Assembly: GCF_000341105.1 (NCBI RefSeq)
Contig: NZ_ANBB01000061.1
Span: forward strand, 1-64,000
Reading direction: 5' to 3'
DNA: 64,000 bases
Source of the DNA: Nocardiopsis potens DSM 45234
GTDB taxonomy: Bacteria; Actinomycetota; Actinomycetes; Streptosporangiales; Streptosporangiaceae
Of this stretch, positions 34,884-42,625 are shown piece by piece. The notes beneath the pieces were generated by a model. That model ran no database searches. It was not told the DNA's origin and saw nothing but the letters and a program-made list of their open reading frames with translations. A program made the position numbers and the translations under genes. The number at the start of each line of letters is the position of its first letter. The first letter of the stretch is position 1.

Positions 34884-36103
34884 CAGGAGGCCTTTCCGCT
34901 GTCGGCGGTGCCGGCGCGGGCCAGGTCGACCCGCCCCTCACCGGCGTAGTCGAATCGGATGTCGATCTGGTCCCCGGGGCGGACCGGGACGGCCTCGGGC
35001 AGCAGCCACACGCAGCTGTACCAGTGGCTCTCCGGGCCGCCGGTCCACGGGGAGGAGGTGAAGTCGACCGAGGGGGAGAGGGAGGCGCGGAAGTGGACCA
35101 CCACGCCGTTGGCCCGCCCGGCCCGGGTCGCGGTCAGGGTGCGCCGCTCGGAGAGCCGCCGGGGCGGCTCGGACAGGTCGACCTCGTAGAGGGGGTCGGC
35201 GCCGCTCAGCGCGGTCCAGGTGCCGACCGTCTCCGGGCGCTCGTAGAAGGAGGAGGACCGCCCCTGCTGGGCGTCGCGGAACGGCGCGAAGTCGATGCCG
35301 TACCACCGCCGCCACCGGTCCAGCTGCGCTTCGTCGATGCGCTGCGCGGCGACCGCCTCGTCCGGGACGTCGACGAGCGTGGCCAGGCCGTCCAGCCGGC
35401 CGGGGAGGAGGCGGGCGTCCGGGGTGAGCAGGCGCCTGCGGGCGTCGTCGACGGTCTCCCAGATGAGCATGTCCATCGCCTCGTTGCCGACGATGTCCGT
35501 GGTGAGCAGGGTGGCCTTCTCCGGGAGCCGCAGGGAGTGCGACCACTCCTGGAGGAACTCGATCCGGTCGGCGACCCCGTTGTGCACGGCCAGCTTCTCG
35601 GCCAGGTGCACCATGCCGGCGGGTTCGACCGCGTAGACCTTGCGGGCCCCGCTCTGCGCCGCGGCGATGGCGAGGATGCCGCTGCCGGTGCCCAGGTCCA
35701 GCACGACGTCGTCGGGGCGGACCAGCTCCCGGACGGCCTGGACGAAGGCGGGCTTGCGGATCGTGTCGTTGAGGATGAACTGGTGCACGTAGGAGGTGTC
35801 GTAGCCGTACACCGGCCCCTTGGAGAACCGGGCGTCGGGCTCGGTGCGCACCACCCCGCCCTCCACCAGCTGGGAGGCGGTGGCCAGGATCAGCTCGGTG
35901 CTCCTGGCGCCGGTGATCCGGGGGGCGCAGAACCGCAGCAGCTCGGTGACGGTGCGGGGCGAGCGCAGCGCGTCCAGGACCGACAGGGTCTCGGGGCCGA
36001 GTTTGAGGACGCGCCCCTGGTGGTGGAGGCGGACCGACCCGCCGGAATCCACCCGGAGGTCGAGCTCCCGCTCCCGGTACAGCCGCGTCTCAGGGGTGAG
36101 CAT
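34883..36103 (-). CDS. tvaG: PRMT-like SAM methyltransferase (histidine N-methylation), with N-terminal RRE-like domain, 406 aa
   Basis: ATG at 36103; the frame overlaps the decarboxylase gene by 14 nt. Residues 20-90 (VRLHHQGRVLKLGPETLSVL to ASQLVEGGVV) look like a PqqD/RRE-type winged fold that could bind the leader. Residues 130-300 are a PRMT-type SAM domain: VVLDLGTGSGILAIAAAQSG (motif I), YAVEPAG, and a Glu-bearing loop TTDIVGNEAMDM. A beta-barrel-like C-terminus follows. The thioviridamide homologue bis-methylates the core histidine to a dimethylhistidinium. Confidence 0.87.
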   Translation of the reverse strand: MLTPETRLYRERELDLRVDSGGSVRLHHQGRVLKLGPETLSVLDALRSPRTVTELLRFCAPRITGARSTELILATASQLVEGGVVRTEPDARFSKGPVYGYDTSYVHQFILNDTIRKPAFVQAVRELVRPDDVVLDLGTGSGILAIAAAQSGARKVYAVEPAGMVHLAEKLAVHNGVADRIEFLQEWSHSLRLPEKATLLTTDIVGNEAMDMLIWETVDDARRRLLTPDARLLPGRLDGLATLVDVPDEAVAAQRIDEAQLDRWRRWYGIDFAPFRDAQQGRSSSFYERPETVGTWTALSGADPLYEVDLSEPPRRLSERRTLTATRAGRANGVVVHFRASLSPSVDFTSSPWTGGPESHWYSCVWLLPEAVPVRPGDQIDIRFDYAGEGRVDLARAGTADSGKAS

Positions 36104-36758
36104 GGGCGGTGGTCTCCTTCGCTGGGCTTCCGTCGTCCGGGGGTCCGCCGTCCGGGGGTCCGCCGGCGGAGGGGGCCGGGGTGCGGGCGGCGACCGCCTT
36201 GGCCAGGGCGCGGACCACGATGGGGCGGAAGTCGCCCATGGAGCCGGTCCCGCGCCCCTGGTCGGCGACGACGAGCCCGGCCTTGGGCTCGACCACGTCC
36301 ACCCCGTCCTCCCTGAGCCGGGCGATGTTGCGCTGCACGGCGGGCTTGGCCAGCATCGCCCCGTTGGTCGAGGGGACGGCGATGACCGGGACCTCCGCCG
36401 CCAGGACGACCGAGGTGAGCAGGTCGTCGGCGATGCCGTTCGCCGCCTTGCCCAGGAAGTTCGCGGTCGCGGAGAGCACCAGGACGACCTCCGCCCAGCG
36501 GGCGAGCTCGACGTGCGGGACCGCGAGGCCGGTGTCGTCCCAGCCGGTGAGGACCGGGTGCGGGGTGAACGGCCGGATCGCGCCCGGGCCGATGATCTCG
36601 GCGGCCCTCCGCGTCATCACGACGCGGGGGACCACACCGGTGAATCCGCTGAGCGGGAGCCAGGCCAGGATGTGCGGGACGGCGACGGCCGACACCGACC
36701 CGCAGACCCCGATCAGCAGCCTGACCTCCTCGCCTTCGGCGGGGGCGGCCTCGGTCAT
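36090..36758 (-). CDS. tvaF: HFCD flavoprotein, peptidyl-cysteine decarboxylase, 222 aa
   Basis: ATG overlaps the pseudokinase stop (TGATG). This is a phosphopantothenoylcysteine-decarboxylase-like flavoprotein: LLIGVCGSVSAVAVPHI at residues 12-28, VPHVELARWAEVVLVLSATANFLGKAANGIADDLL with the conserved His and flavin-binding residues, and VPSTNGAMLAKPAVQRN as substrate loop. In thioamitides it oxidatively decarboxylates the C-terminal Cys to an enethiol, which adds to a dehydroalanine to form the AviCys ring. The core ends in Cys13 as required. The Pro/Gly-rich tail is dispensable-looking. Confidence 0.93.
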   Translation of the reverse strand: MTEAAPAEGEEVRLLIGVCGSVSAVAVPHILAWLPLSGFTGVVPRVVMTRRAAEIIGPGAIRPFTPHPVLTGWDDTGLAVPHVELARWAEVVLVLSATANFLGKAANGIADDLLTSVVLAAEVPVIAVPSTNGAMLAKPAVQRNIARLREDGVDVVEPKAGLVVADQGRGTGSMGDFRPIVVRALAKAVAARTPAPSAGGPPDGGPPDDGSPAKETTAHAHP

Positions 36759-37684
36759 CAGGTTGTTCCTCCCTCGGTTGCGGTGAGCAGGGCGGCGAAC
36801 GGGCCGTCGCAGCGGAGCAGCAGCCCCAGCGGCCCCCTGGTTCCGCCGCCGAAGACGGCGTTCAGGGCCATGTGCTCGGTGATGCGGTGGGCGGCGGCGT
36901 ACCGCAGTTCGGCGCGCTCGGCGGCGGACGGCGGCCGCCCGGCGCCCCGCCCGTACCCCGCGAGCAGGGCTCGGCCGAGGCCCAGCAGCCGCCGCCGGCG
37001 CCCTTCCTCGGCGGCCCCGGCGAGTTCGACCAGTTCGGCGGCCATGAACGCCAGGTCGGCCATGGGCCGGCCCCACCCGGCCTCCCGCCAGCCGAGCAGC
37101 GCCGGCGCGTCCCCCGGGACCACCAGGGCGGTGGAGAACCGGCCGTGGACCAGGGCGGACGGGCCCCGGGCGGGCGGGGCCGCCAGGGCTTGGGCCAGCG
37201 CGGGCCCGGCCCGCTCGGCCAGGAGGCCGCGGATGCGGTGCACGTCCGCGGCGGGCCCGGGGAGGGCCCCGGTCCACGCCGCCCCGCGGGTGCGGTCCGG
37301 CAGCCCGGGCGGCACCCGGTCGGGTGCCACCCGGTGCACCGCGGCCAGGAGCCGGCCGAGCCCCTCGAAGGCCCGCTCGGCGCCGGCCGGGGGCCCCTCC
37401 GGGGCGGTGAGGTCGTCGAACAGCAGCGCGCGGGTGGGCACGGCGGGCCACACGGCCCGCTCCGGCGCCCCGGGGTCGGGGATCCGCGGCACCAGGCACC
37501 CGGCCCGGCCGGGCAGGACGCGCTCCAGCGCGCGCAGCCGGTCCTCCGGCAGGTAGGCGGTGTGGTCGCCGCGGACGGTCTCCTCCCACACCTGCTCCGC
37601 GCCGGTCCCGGCGCACCTGCGGGCGGCGATCGGGCCGTCCAGGACGCGCGGGGCCCGCACCCCGGGCGCGGCTCCGGTGCTCAT
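36758..37684 (-). CDS. Phosphotransferase-like pseudokinase of the thioamitide operon, 308 aa
   Basis: ATG overlaps the HopA1-like stop (ATGA). The overall aminoglycoside-phosphotransferase fold is recognisable, but the catalytic loop reads LVHGRFSTALVV where active members have HGDxxxxN, and the metal-binding segment is LLGWREAGWGRPMADLAF where Asp would be expected. Both catalytic Asp residues therefore appear lost. It could bind the precursor or scaffold the adjacent HopA1-like protein rather than phosphorylate. The second kinase of the operon (29958-31085) keeps all residues. Confidence 0.8.
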   Translation of the reverse strand: MSTGAAPGVRAPRVLDGPIAARRCAGTGAEQVWEETVRGDHTAYLPEDRLRALERVLPGRAGCLVPRIPDPGAPERAVWPAVPTRALLFDDLTAPEGPPAGAERAFEGLGRLLAAVHRVAPDRVPPGLPDRTRGAAWTGALPGPAADVHRIRGLLAERAGPALAQALAAPPARGPSALVHGRFSTALVVPGDAPALLGWREAGWGRPMADLAFMAAELVELAGAAEEGRRRRLLGLGRALLAGYGRGAGRPPSAAERAELRYAAAHRITEHMALNAVFGGGTRGPLGLLLRCDGPFAALLTATEGGTT

Positions 37685-38682
37685 GCCACCTCCCGGCCGC
37701 TCGGTCGGGCGGGGCGGTAGGGCTCGCGGACGTCCAGGCCCTCGGCGGCGTAGCGGCGCTCGATCGCGGCGAACCGCTCCTCCGGGCCGTCGGCGCCCGC
37801 GGTGTAGGCCTCGATCAGGGCGTCGGCGATCAGGGTGGCGTGGAACTGGCCGTAGCTGACCGCCCCGGGCCCCGCCGCGGCGGCCGGCTCCGGGGCGTCG
37901 TGCCACCCCCTTCCCCGCCGCCTGGCCAGGGAGGGGCCCTCGTCGCGCAGGTCGGCGGCGAAGTCCGCGTGCACGGCCTGCAGCAGCGGGGCGGCCCGGC
38001 GCTCGTGCCGCTCGCCGACGTAGAACACGAACGGGTCGAGCCGGTGGTAGCCGCTCGGGGAGTTGAGGAGCTTGAGCTGCCAGGGGAAGGCGAACCCCGG
38101 GTCGCCGACGAAGCGGCGGAGCAGCCGCACCGCCGCCTCCGCCCCGGAGGGGGTGAAGTAGTGCCGCCGGAGCGGGCCGTCGTCCTTACCGGGCGGGCCG
38201 GCCTCCGACAGGGCCGTGAACCAGCGGGCCTCGGTGTAGTGCCGGTGGGCGGGCAGCCTCAGCCGCACGCCCTCCCCGCCCGGATCCGGGAGGACGTCGG
38301 CGGGGTCGGCCCTGAGCCGGACGCCGTTCCGCCGGACCTCGACCCGGCCGCCCTCCTCGGAGGCGATGCTCCAGCCCCGGCTCAGGAAGGTCCGGCCGGC
38401 GCTGATCTCCCGCAGCCGCCTGCCCAGTTCGGGGGCCTCCCAGTCGGTGACCGCGGTGACCCGCCGGACGCCCTGCATGAGGATCGCCGCGGCCTCCAGG
38501 TCCCCGCAGTAGTAGTGGAGGTAGAGGAACCTCCAGAGGTGCTGGCGCACCGGGAGGTCGCCGCGCAGGTCCAGCACGCGGACGGGGGCGTTGGAACCAT
38601 AGGAGGCCTGCTCGAACAGGTCGGGGGAGACCACCTTCACCTGTTCGGCGATGCTTCTGAAGACTCTCTCGTACCGGTCCAC
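37681..38682 (-). CDS. HopA1-like protein directly after the precursor, 333 aa
   Basis: GTG at 38682 (weak GGGG upstream). Shares the HopA1 pattern with the operon's last gene: LWRFLYLHYYCGDLEAA near residue 50, RHYFTPSGAEAAVRLL, WQLKLLNSPSGYHRLDPFVFYV and a C-terminal helical region. It is of equal length (333 aa) to the distal copy but of different sequence, and it is coupled to the pseudokinase. The operon therefore has two kinase-like/HopA1-like pairs, one with an intact kinase and one without. Confidence 0.83.
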   Translation of the reverse strand: MDRYERVFRSIAEQVKVVSPDLFEQASYGSNAPVRVLDLRGDLPVRQHLWRFLYLHYYCGDLEAAAILMQGVRRVTAVTDWEAPELGRRLREISAGRTFLSRGWSIASEEGGRVEVRRNGVRLRADPADVLPDPGGEGVRLRLPAHRHYTEARWFTALSEAGPPGKDDGPLRRHYFTPSGAEAAVRLLRRFVGDPGFAFPWQLKLLNSPSGYHRLDPFVFYVGERHERRAAPLLQAVHADFAADLRDEGPSLARRRGRGWHDAPEPAAAAGPGAVSYGQFHATLIADALIEAYTAGADGPEERFAAIERRYAAEGLDVREPYRPARPSGREVA

Positions 38683-38758
38683 GGAACCCCATCGGTCTGT
38701 ACTTGGTGTGCTGGCCGCGCCGGGTGCGCGGGCGGTGTGCGCGGGCCGGGGCCCGGGT

Positions 38759-38788
38759 GTGCTGCGGGGCGGTGCCGCCCCGCAGCAC
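38759..38788 (-). terminator. Attenuator-like hairpin after the thioamitide precursor gene
   Basis: A perfect 14-bp stem (GTGCTGCGGGGCGG with CCGCCCCGCAGCAC) and 2-nt loop lies in the 216-bp gap between the precursor and the first enzyme gene. There is no T-tract. Such hairpins commonly reduce read-through so that precursor mRNA exceeds enzyme mRNA. Confidence 0.65.
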
Positions 38789-38898
38789 GGCCCGGGCCCG
38801 GTGCGCGGTGCTCACCGAGGGTTCGGGGGCGCGGTGCCGGCCCGGCCGGCGCCGCAGGTCATGGTGCCCCGCCGCCCTCGGTGGTCACGCCGGTCCGA

Positions 38899-39123
38899 TC
38901 AGCAGTGCGCGGCCACGGAGGCGGCGGCCGCCATGACGGACCCCTGGGCGTCCTCGTCGGCGGAGATGCCGCTCTTGGACTCCAGCAGGGTCTGCAGCTC
39001 GGCCTCGTCCAGCCCGGTGAGGCTGGACAGGTCGAGCGCCTCGCCCTGGTCGGCGACGACCTCGGCCTCGGCGGCCTTGATCTGCGCGGCGAGCTCTTCG
39101 ATGTTCTGCGTGACGGCAGGCAT
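38899..39123 (-). CDS. tvaA: Thioamitide precursor peptide, core SVMAAAASVAAHC
   Basis: 74 aa, ATG at 39123 preceded by GGAAAGGGGTAGGA. The acidic helical leader (MPAVTQNIEELAAQIKAAEA through SADEDAQG, 61 residues) is followed by the 13-residue core SVMAAAASVAAHC. Thioviridamide's core is SVMAAAATVAFHC, so position 8 is Ser rather than Thr and position 11 Ala rather than Phe. Expected processing: Ser1 dehydration, several thioamides in residues 2-6 and nearby, Ser8 dehydration and cyclisation with decarboxylated Cys13 (AviCys without the extra methyl), and hydroxylated dimethyl-His12. Assignments beyond the sequence come from the known family. Confidence 0.95.
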   Translation of the reverse strand: MPAVTQNIEELAAQIKAAEAEVVADQGEALDLSSLTGLDEAELQTLLESKSGISADEDAQGSVMAAAASVAAHC

Positions 39124-39186
39124 TCCTACCCCTTTCCTTTGGTGGTGCTTTCATCGCCGGCGGTCGCTGTCTCCGACGACTCCAGA

Positions 39187-39217
39187 ACATTAGCCAGGCG
39201 GTGCGAACGCCAGTCAA
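39187..39217 (-). promoter_or_regulatory. Promoter of the thioamitide operon
   Basis: On the minus strand TTGACT (39212-39217) and TAATGT (39187-39192) are separated by 19 bp (18 if CTAATG is used). The predicted transcript start leaves a 5' leader of roughly 55 nt before the precursor ATG. Confidence 0.5.
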
Positions 39218-39382
39218 GACGATTTCCGCCTTTCCCGGCAGCACCCCCGAAAAAACGCGCACCCGGGCGGGCGCACACCCCGAAGCTCCCCTCTGATCAG
39301 CCCTGACGGCCCACCGCCAGTGTCCCGCCAGCGGTACAGCCGCCGCGGCGAAGGGCCGTCGCAGAACAGCGGAAAGCAGGTT

Positions 39383-39429
39383 TGAAAAAGAAGGGATAAC
39401 AGCGTTCCGCACCCCGAACGCCTTTTTCG
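39383..39429. terminator. Hairpin with A/T tracts between precursor and glycosyltransferase
   Basis: GCGTTC (39402-39407) pairs with GAACGC (39416-39421), followed by CTTTTTC and preceded by GAAAAAG. This could be a bidirectional terminator or attenuator in the 380-bp divergent region. The rest of the gap holds the two promoters and, next to the glycosyltransferase start, an imperfect palindrome CTAGACGTCTGG (39480 region). No gene is seen in the gap. Confidence 0.45.
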
Positions 39430-39502
39430 TGCCGACCCCGGAGACATTCGGTGCACCCCCTGGTAGCATCCACCGGCCTTCTAGACGTCTGGAGATGCCG
39501 CC

Positions 39503-40753
39503 ATGCGCGTGTTGTTCACCAGTTACGCCGAGCCTTCGCATTTTCGGAATATGGTCCCGCTGGCCTGGGCGTTCCTCGCGGCCGGGCACGAGGTGCGGGC
39601 GGCGGGCCCGCCGGAGCTGATGGAGACGGTCACCGGCGCCGGGCTGACCGGGGTGCCGGTGGGCCGGGACAGCGTCATCCGGTCCTTCCTGGGGCGCCGC
39701 CCCCACCTGTCCCGGATGACCCGCGCGGACGACCAGCCGCCGTTCGGCCGGGGGGACGCCCCGGAGGAGGAGATCGGCTGGGAGTACCTGCACTCGGGGT
39801 ACGCGAACTCGGTCAACTGGCTCTTCCGCATGGTGAACGACCCGATCATCAACGACCTGGTGGAGTTCACCCGGGAGTGGCGGGCCGACCTGGTCGTGTG
39901 GGAGCCCGGCACCGTCGCTGGGGCGATCGCGGCGAAGGCCGCCGGGGCGGCGCACGCCCGCATCGTCCTCGGCCTCGACTTCTACGGCCGGATGCGCGAG
40001 CTGTTCGTCAAGCGCCGCGACGAGGAGGCCGGCCGGCCCGACCCCCTGGCGGAGTGGATCTCCGCCCGGGTGGGCAGGTTCGGCGGGGAGTTCTCCGAGG
40101 ACATGACCACCGGTATGGCGACCGTCGAGCAGTCGCCCGAGGCCATGCGGATGCCCACCGGGCGCCCGGTCGTCCCGGTGCGCTACGTCCCCTACAACGG
40201 GAGGTCGGAGGTGCCCCGGTGGCTGTGGCGGGCCCCCGAGCGCCCCCGGATCTGCTTCAGCCTGGGCGGTTCGGTCAAGGACCCGGTCGCGCCCTCGGCG
40301 GTGCGCATCCCGGAGATCCTGGAGGCCCTGGCCGACCTGGACGCCGACGTCGTCGCGACCTTCCCCGCCGAGGACGTGGGGCCGCTGCCCGCCAACGTGC
40401 ACCCGGTGGGCTTCGTCCCGCTGAACGCGCTGCTGCCGCACTGCTCGGTCTCGGTCAACCACGGCGGCTTCGGCTCGCTCAGCACGGCGCTGATCAACGG
40501 CCTCCCCCAGCTCGTGATCCCCGAGTTCTTCGACGCTCCGGCGAAGGGGCGGCGGATCTCCGCGCTGGGGGCGGGGCTCACCCTCACCGCGGAGGAGGCG
40601 ACCGGGGACGCGGTCCGCAAGAGCCTGGAGGAGCTGCTGGCCGGCCCCGGCTACCGGGCCCGGGCGGCGGAGCTGCGGGAGGCGTCGGAGCGGATGCCCT
40701 CCCCCGCCGAGGCCGTCCCGCGCCTGCTCGGCCTGGCCGGCGAGCGGATCTGA
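39503..40753 (+). CDS. Macrolide-type (GT1, GT-B) glycosyltransferase, 416 aa
   Basis: ATG with CTGGAG about 6 nt upstream. The N-terminus MRVLFTSYAEPSHFRNMVPLAWAFLAAGHEV is typical of EryCIII/DesVII-like antibiotic glycosyltransferases. The nucleotide-sugar site is SVNHGGFGSLSTALINGLPQLVIP near residues 315-340, and RICFSLGGSVKD is near 250. These enzymes transfer NDP-deoxysugars to polyketides or peptides. The five aminodeoxysugar genes at 43.5-48.6 kb presumably supply its donor. No P450-like helper (DesVIII type) is seen. The acceptor could be the PKS product or, more speculatively, the thioamitide encoded divergently. Confidence 0.9.
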   Translation: MRVLFTSYAEPSHFRNMVPLAWAFLAAGHEVRAAGPPELMETVTGAGLTGVPVGRDSVIRSFLGRRPHLSRMTRADDQPPFGRGDAPEEEIGWEYLHSGYANSVNWLFRMVNDPIINDLVEFTREWRADLVVWEPGTVAGAIAAKAAGAAHARIVLGLDFYGRMRELFVKRRDEEAGRPDPLAEWISARVGRFGGEFSEDMTTGMATVEQSPEAMRMPTGRPVVPVRYVPYNGRSEVPRWLWRAPERPRICFSLGGSVKDPVAPSAVRIPEILEALADLDADVVATFPAEDVGPLPANVHPVGFVPLNALLPHCSVSVNHGGFGSLSTALINGLPQLVIPEFFDAPAKGRRISALGAGLTLTAEEATGDAVRKSLEELLAGPGYRARAAELREASERMPSPAEAVPRLLGLAGERI

Positions 40754-40768
40754 GAGGAAGGGAGAACC

Positions 40769-41068
40769 ATGGGCACGACCGACAGCGGCGTCCGGGCCAG
40801 GGTCCGGACCCTGGCACTGGACGTGAAGGACATGACCGTCGGCCTGGAGCCGGGCGAGCGGGAGGCGCCCGGAGGGGCGGGGCTGGCCGCCCTGGACGAG
40901 TTCGGGCTGGTCCACCTCGTCCTCTACATCGAGGAGGAGTTCGACCTGGCGGTCCTGGAGCGGGTCGGCTCCGCCGACTGGGCGACCTCCGACGACATCG
41001 CCGACTTCCTCGTCCGCGAGTTCCCGGAGCTCGCCGCCGCGGCCGCGGAGGGCCCGGACTTGCCCTGA
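40769..41068 (+). CDS. Acyl-carrier-like protein lacking the phosphopantetheine serine, 99 aa
   Basis: ATG behind AGGAAGGGAG, 15 bp after the glycosyltransferase. The second half reads LDEFGLVHLVLYIEEEFDL, then TSDDIADFLVREFPEL, matching the helix II-III pattern of a stand-alone acyl carrier protein. The attachment motif D-S-L/F is D-E-F, so the serine that would carry phosphopantetheine is replaced by glutamate. It may therefore be a structural or regulatory carrier-fold protein rather than a true carrier. The N-terminal 35 residues are ordinary for the family. Coupling to the glycosyltransferase suggests a shared task. Confidence 0.7.
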   Translation: MGTTDSGVRARVRTLALDVKDMTVGLEPGEREAPGGAGLAALDEFGLVHLVLYIEEEFDLAVLERVGSADWATSDDIADFLVREFPELAAAAAEGPDLP

Positions 41069-41126
41069 CGCGGCGTGAAGCCCTCAGTGTGGGGTCCGAC
41101 GGACTCCGCTTCGAGACGAGGGACTC

Positions 41127-41972
41127 ATGCTCCGCCACCCCCGGGTCGCCGCCTTCCTGCGCTGGCTGCCGTTCATCATCATCGCCGCCAACCTGTTCCT
41201 GGTGTTCGCGGGCGTGGTGAACGTGGCGCAGGCCGCGGTGCTGATCGCGGTCCTGGAGGCGTGCCTCCTGGGGGTGGTCATCGCCGAGTTCGCCGCCATC
41301 CGCATCGCCTTCCGCAAGGCCCGGGCCCGCGGGGCGAGCCGCGTCCAGGCCGCCATGGCGAGCCTGGACGCCTGCCTCCCGCCGAGCGTGGCGTTCCTGG
41401 TCAAGCAGGAACTGCTGGTGACGCTGGCCTTCCCCCGCCTGTTCCGGCGGCGTTCCCCTGACCCCGGGACGACCGCTCTCCCCTCCTCCGGGCCGACGGG
41501 CGCGATCTCGATCGGCATGCTGGCCGTCACCGTGCCCGGCTGCGCGCTGTCCCTGCTGTTCGTCGGCGGACCCGACTGGCTCCGCTGGGTGCTGTTCGGG
41601 GTCTCGCTCTACTTCGCCTTCTACGCGGTGGGCCTGTGGGCGCTCTACGACTCCAACGGGCACCTGGTCGGCCCGCGGACGCTGCGGGTGCGGCACGGGG
41701 CCACCACCGACGTGGCCTTCCCGCTGGACGAGGCGGCCTCCGTCCGCGTCTCCCCCGAGGCGCACCGGAGCGGGCCGGTCTCGGTCGACGGCGGCACCCT
41801 CACCGTCACCATGTTCGGCAGGACCAACGTCGCCGTCGAGTTCGCCTCCCCCGTTCCGGCGGTCTTCTTCGACCGGGACGAGGCCGCGGTGACCCGGGTC
41901 CGGTTCTTCGCCGACTCCCCGGAGAGGGCCGTCGCCGCCATCGAGGAGCGCCTCTCCCGCACTTCCCGGTGA
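41127..41972 (+). CDS. Unknown membrane protein, 281 aa
   Basis: ATG with GAGGGA upstream. Two hydrophobic helices lie near residues 12-32 (LPFIIIAANLFLVFAGVV) and 35-55, and two more near 125-145 and 150-172 (WVLFGVSLYFAFYAVGLWALYD). The C-terminal 110 residues are soluble beta-rich sequence (PRTLRVRHGATTDVAF, VDGGTLTVTMFGRTNVAVEF). I do not recognise a family. It is the third gene of the short glycosyltransferase operon and could be immunity, transport or membrane-sensing related. Confidence 0.72.
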   Translation: MLRHPRVAAFLRWLPFIIIAANLFLVFAGVVNVAQAAVLIAVLEACLLGVVIAEFAAIRIAFRKARARGASRVQAAMASLDACLPPSVAFLVKQELLVTLAFPRLFRRRSPDPGTTALPSSGPTGAISIGMLAVTVPGCALSLLFVGGPDWLRWVLFGVSLYFAFYAVGLWALYDSNGHLVGPRTLRVRHGATTDVAFPLDEAASVRVSPEAHRSGPVSVDGGTLTVTMFGRTNVAVEFASPVPAVFFDRDEAAVTRVRFFADSPERAVAAIEERLSRTSR

Positions 41973-42504
41973 CGCGCCGGCGCACCGGTTCCCACCGCTC
42001 CGATCCGAGGGAGGAAATGCGCCTGCGGCGGAGGCGCGAAGTCGGGCCGGCTCCCCCGTCCCGACTCGATTGAAAAAGCGTTCGGATTCATCCGCCCGCT
42101 CATATTACCGGGTTTCCGAGGGTCGTCCGTGCACATCGCTCCGCCTTGCCGGTGCGCATTGGACAGCGAATGCGACCCTCGCGCATTCCCATGCGCATTT
42201 ACGTTTTCAAACCGCCCTGGAAGTGCTCGGCAAGGGAGTGCAACCGCAACCCCTAGAGTCGGGGCGCCCCCTGGAATAAGGGCCCCTATTTTCCACTCGG
42301 TGAATCTAGGGGGAACGGCGGTCCAGGCATGCCTCACACTCGGTAGCGGCCTTTGATTAAGAACGTTTTTGCAGTTCGCACGGGAGATTTCGGCACTTGG
42401 AGAAGGCGATGTACCACAACGTGGAACCGACTGGAAGCCCGGTGGACAAATCGCCGCCGGCTCGGCCAGACTTGCCCGTGGCCCGACCCCGGACGAGCAT
42501 CCTC
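41973..42504. other. AT-richer regulatory gap upstream of the LmbU gene
   Basis: About 650 bp without a gene before 42626, lower in GC than the surroundings. Four GCGCAT/ATGCGC words occur at about 42150-42205, and CTAG-containing words (CCTAGAGTCGGGG, ATCTAGGGGG, CTCTAGACA) at about 42250-42510. This is a likely landing zone for cluster regulators. No RNA family was recognised. Confidence 0.45.
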
Positions 42505-42533
42505 TAGACACGGTCGCAGTTGATTTGTATAGT
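42505..42533 (+). promoter_or_regulatory. Promoter of the LmbU gene
   Basis: TAGACA (42505-42510), a 17-bp spacer and TATAGT (42528-42533) form the best housekeeping-type promoter in the window. It lies about 90 bp before the LmbU start. Confidence 0.65.
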
Positions 42534-42625
42534 TCAACAAAAATCCGGGATGTCCAGTTTGGGAAGATTGCCATTGACTGTTGTCGCGAACAGGCGACCC
42601 CCGACCCGCAATAAAGGGAATGGTG

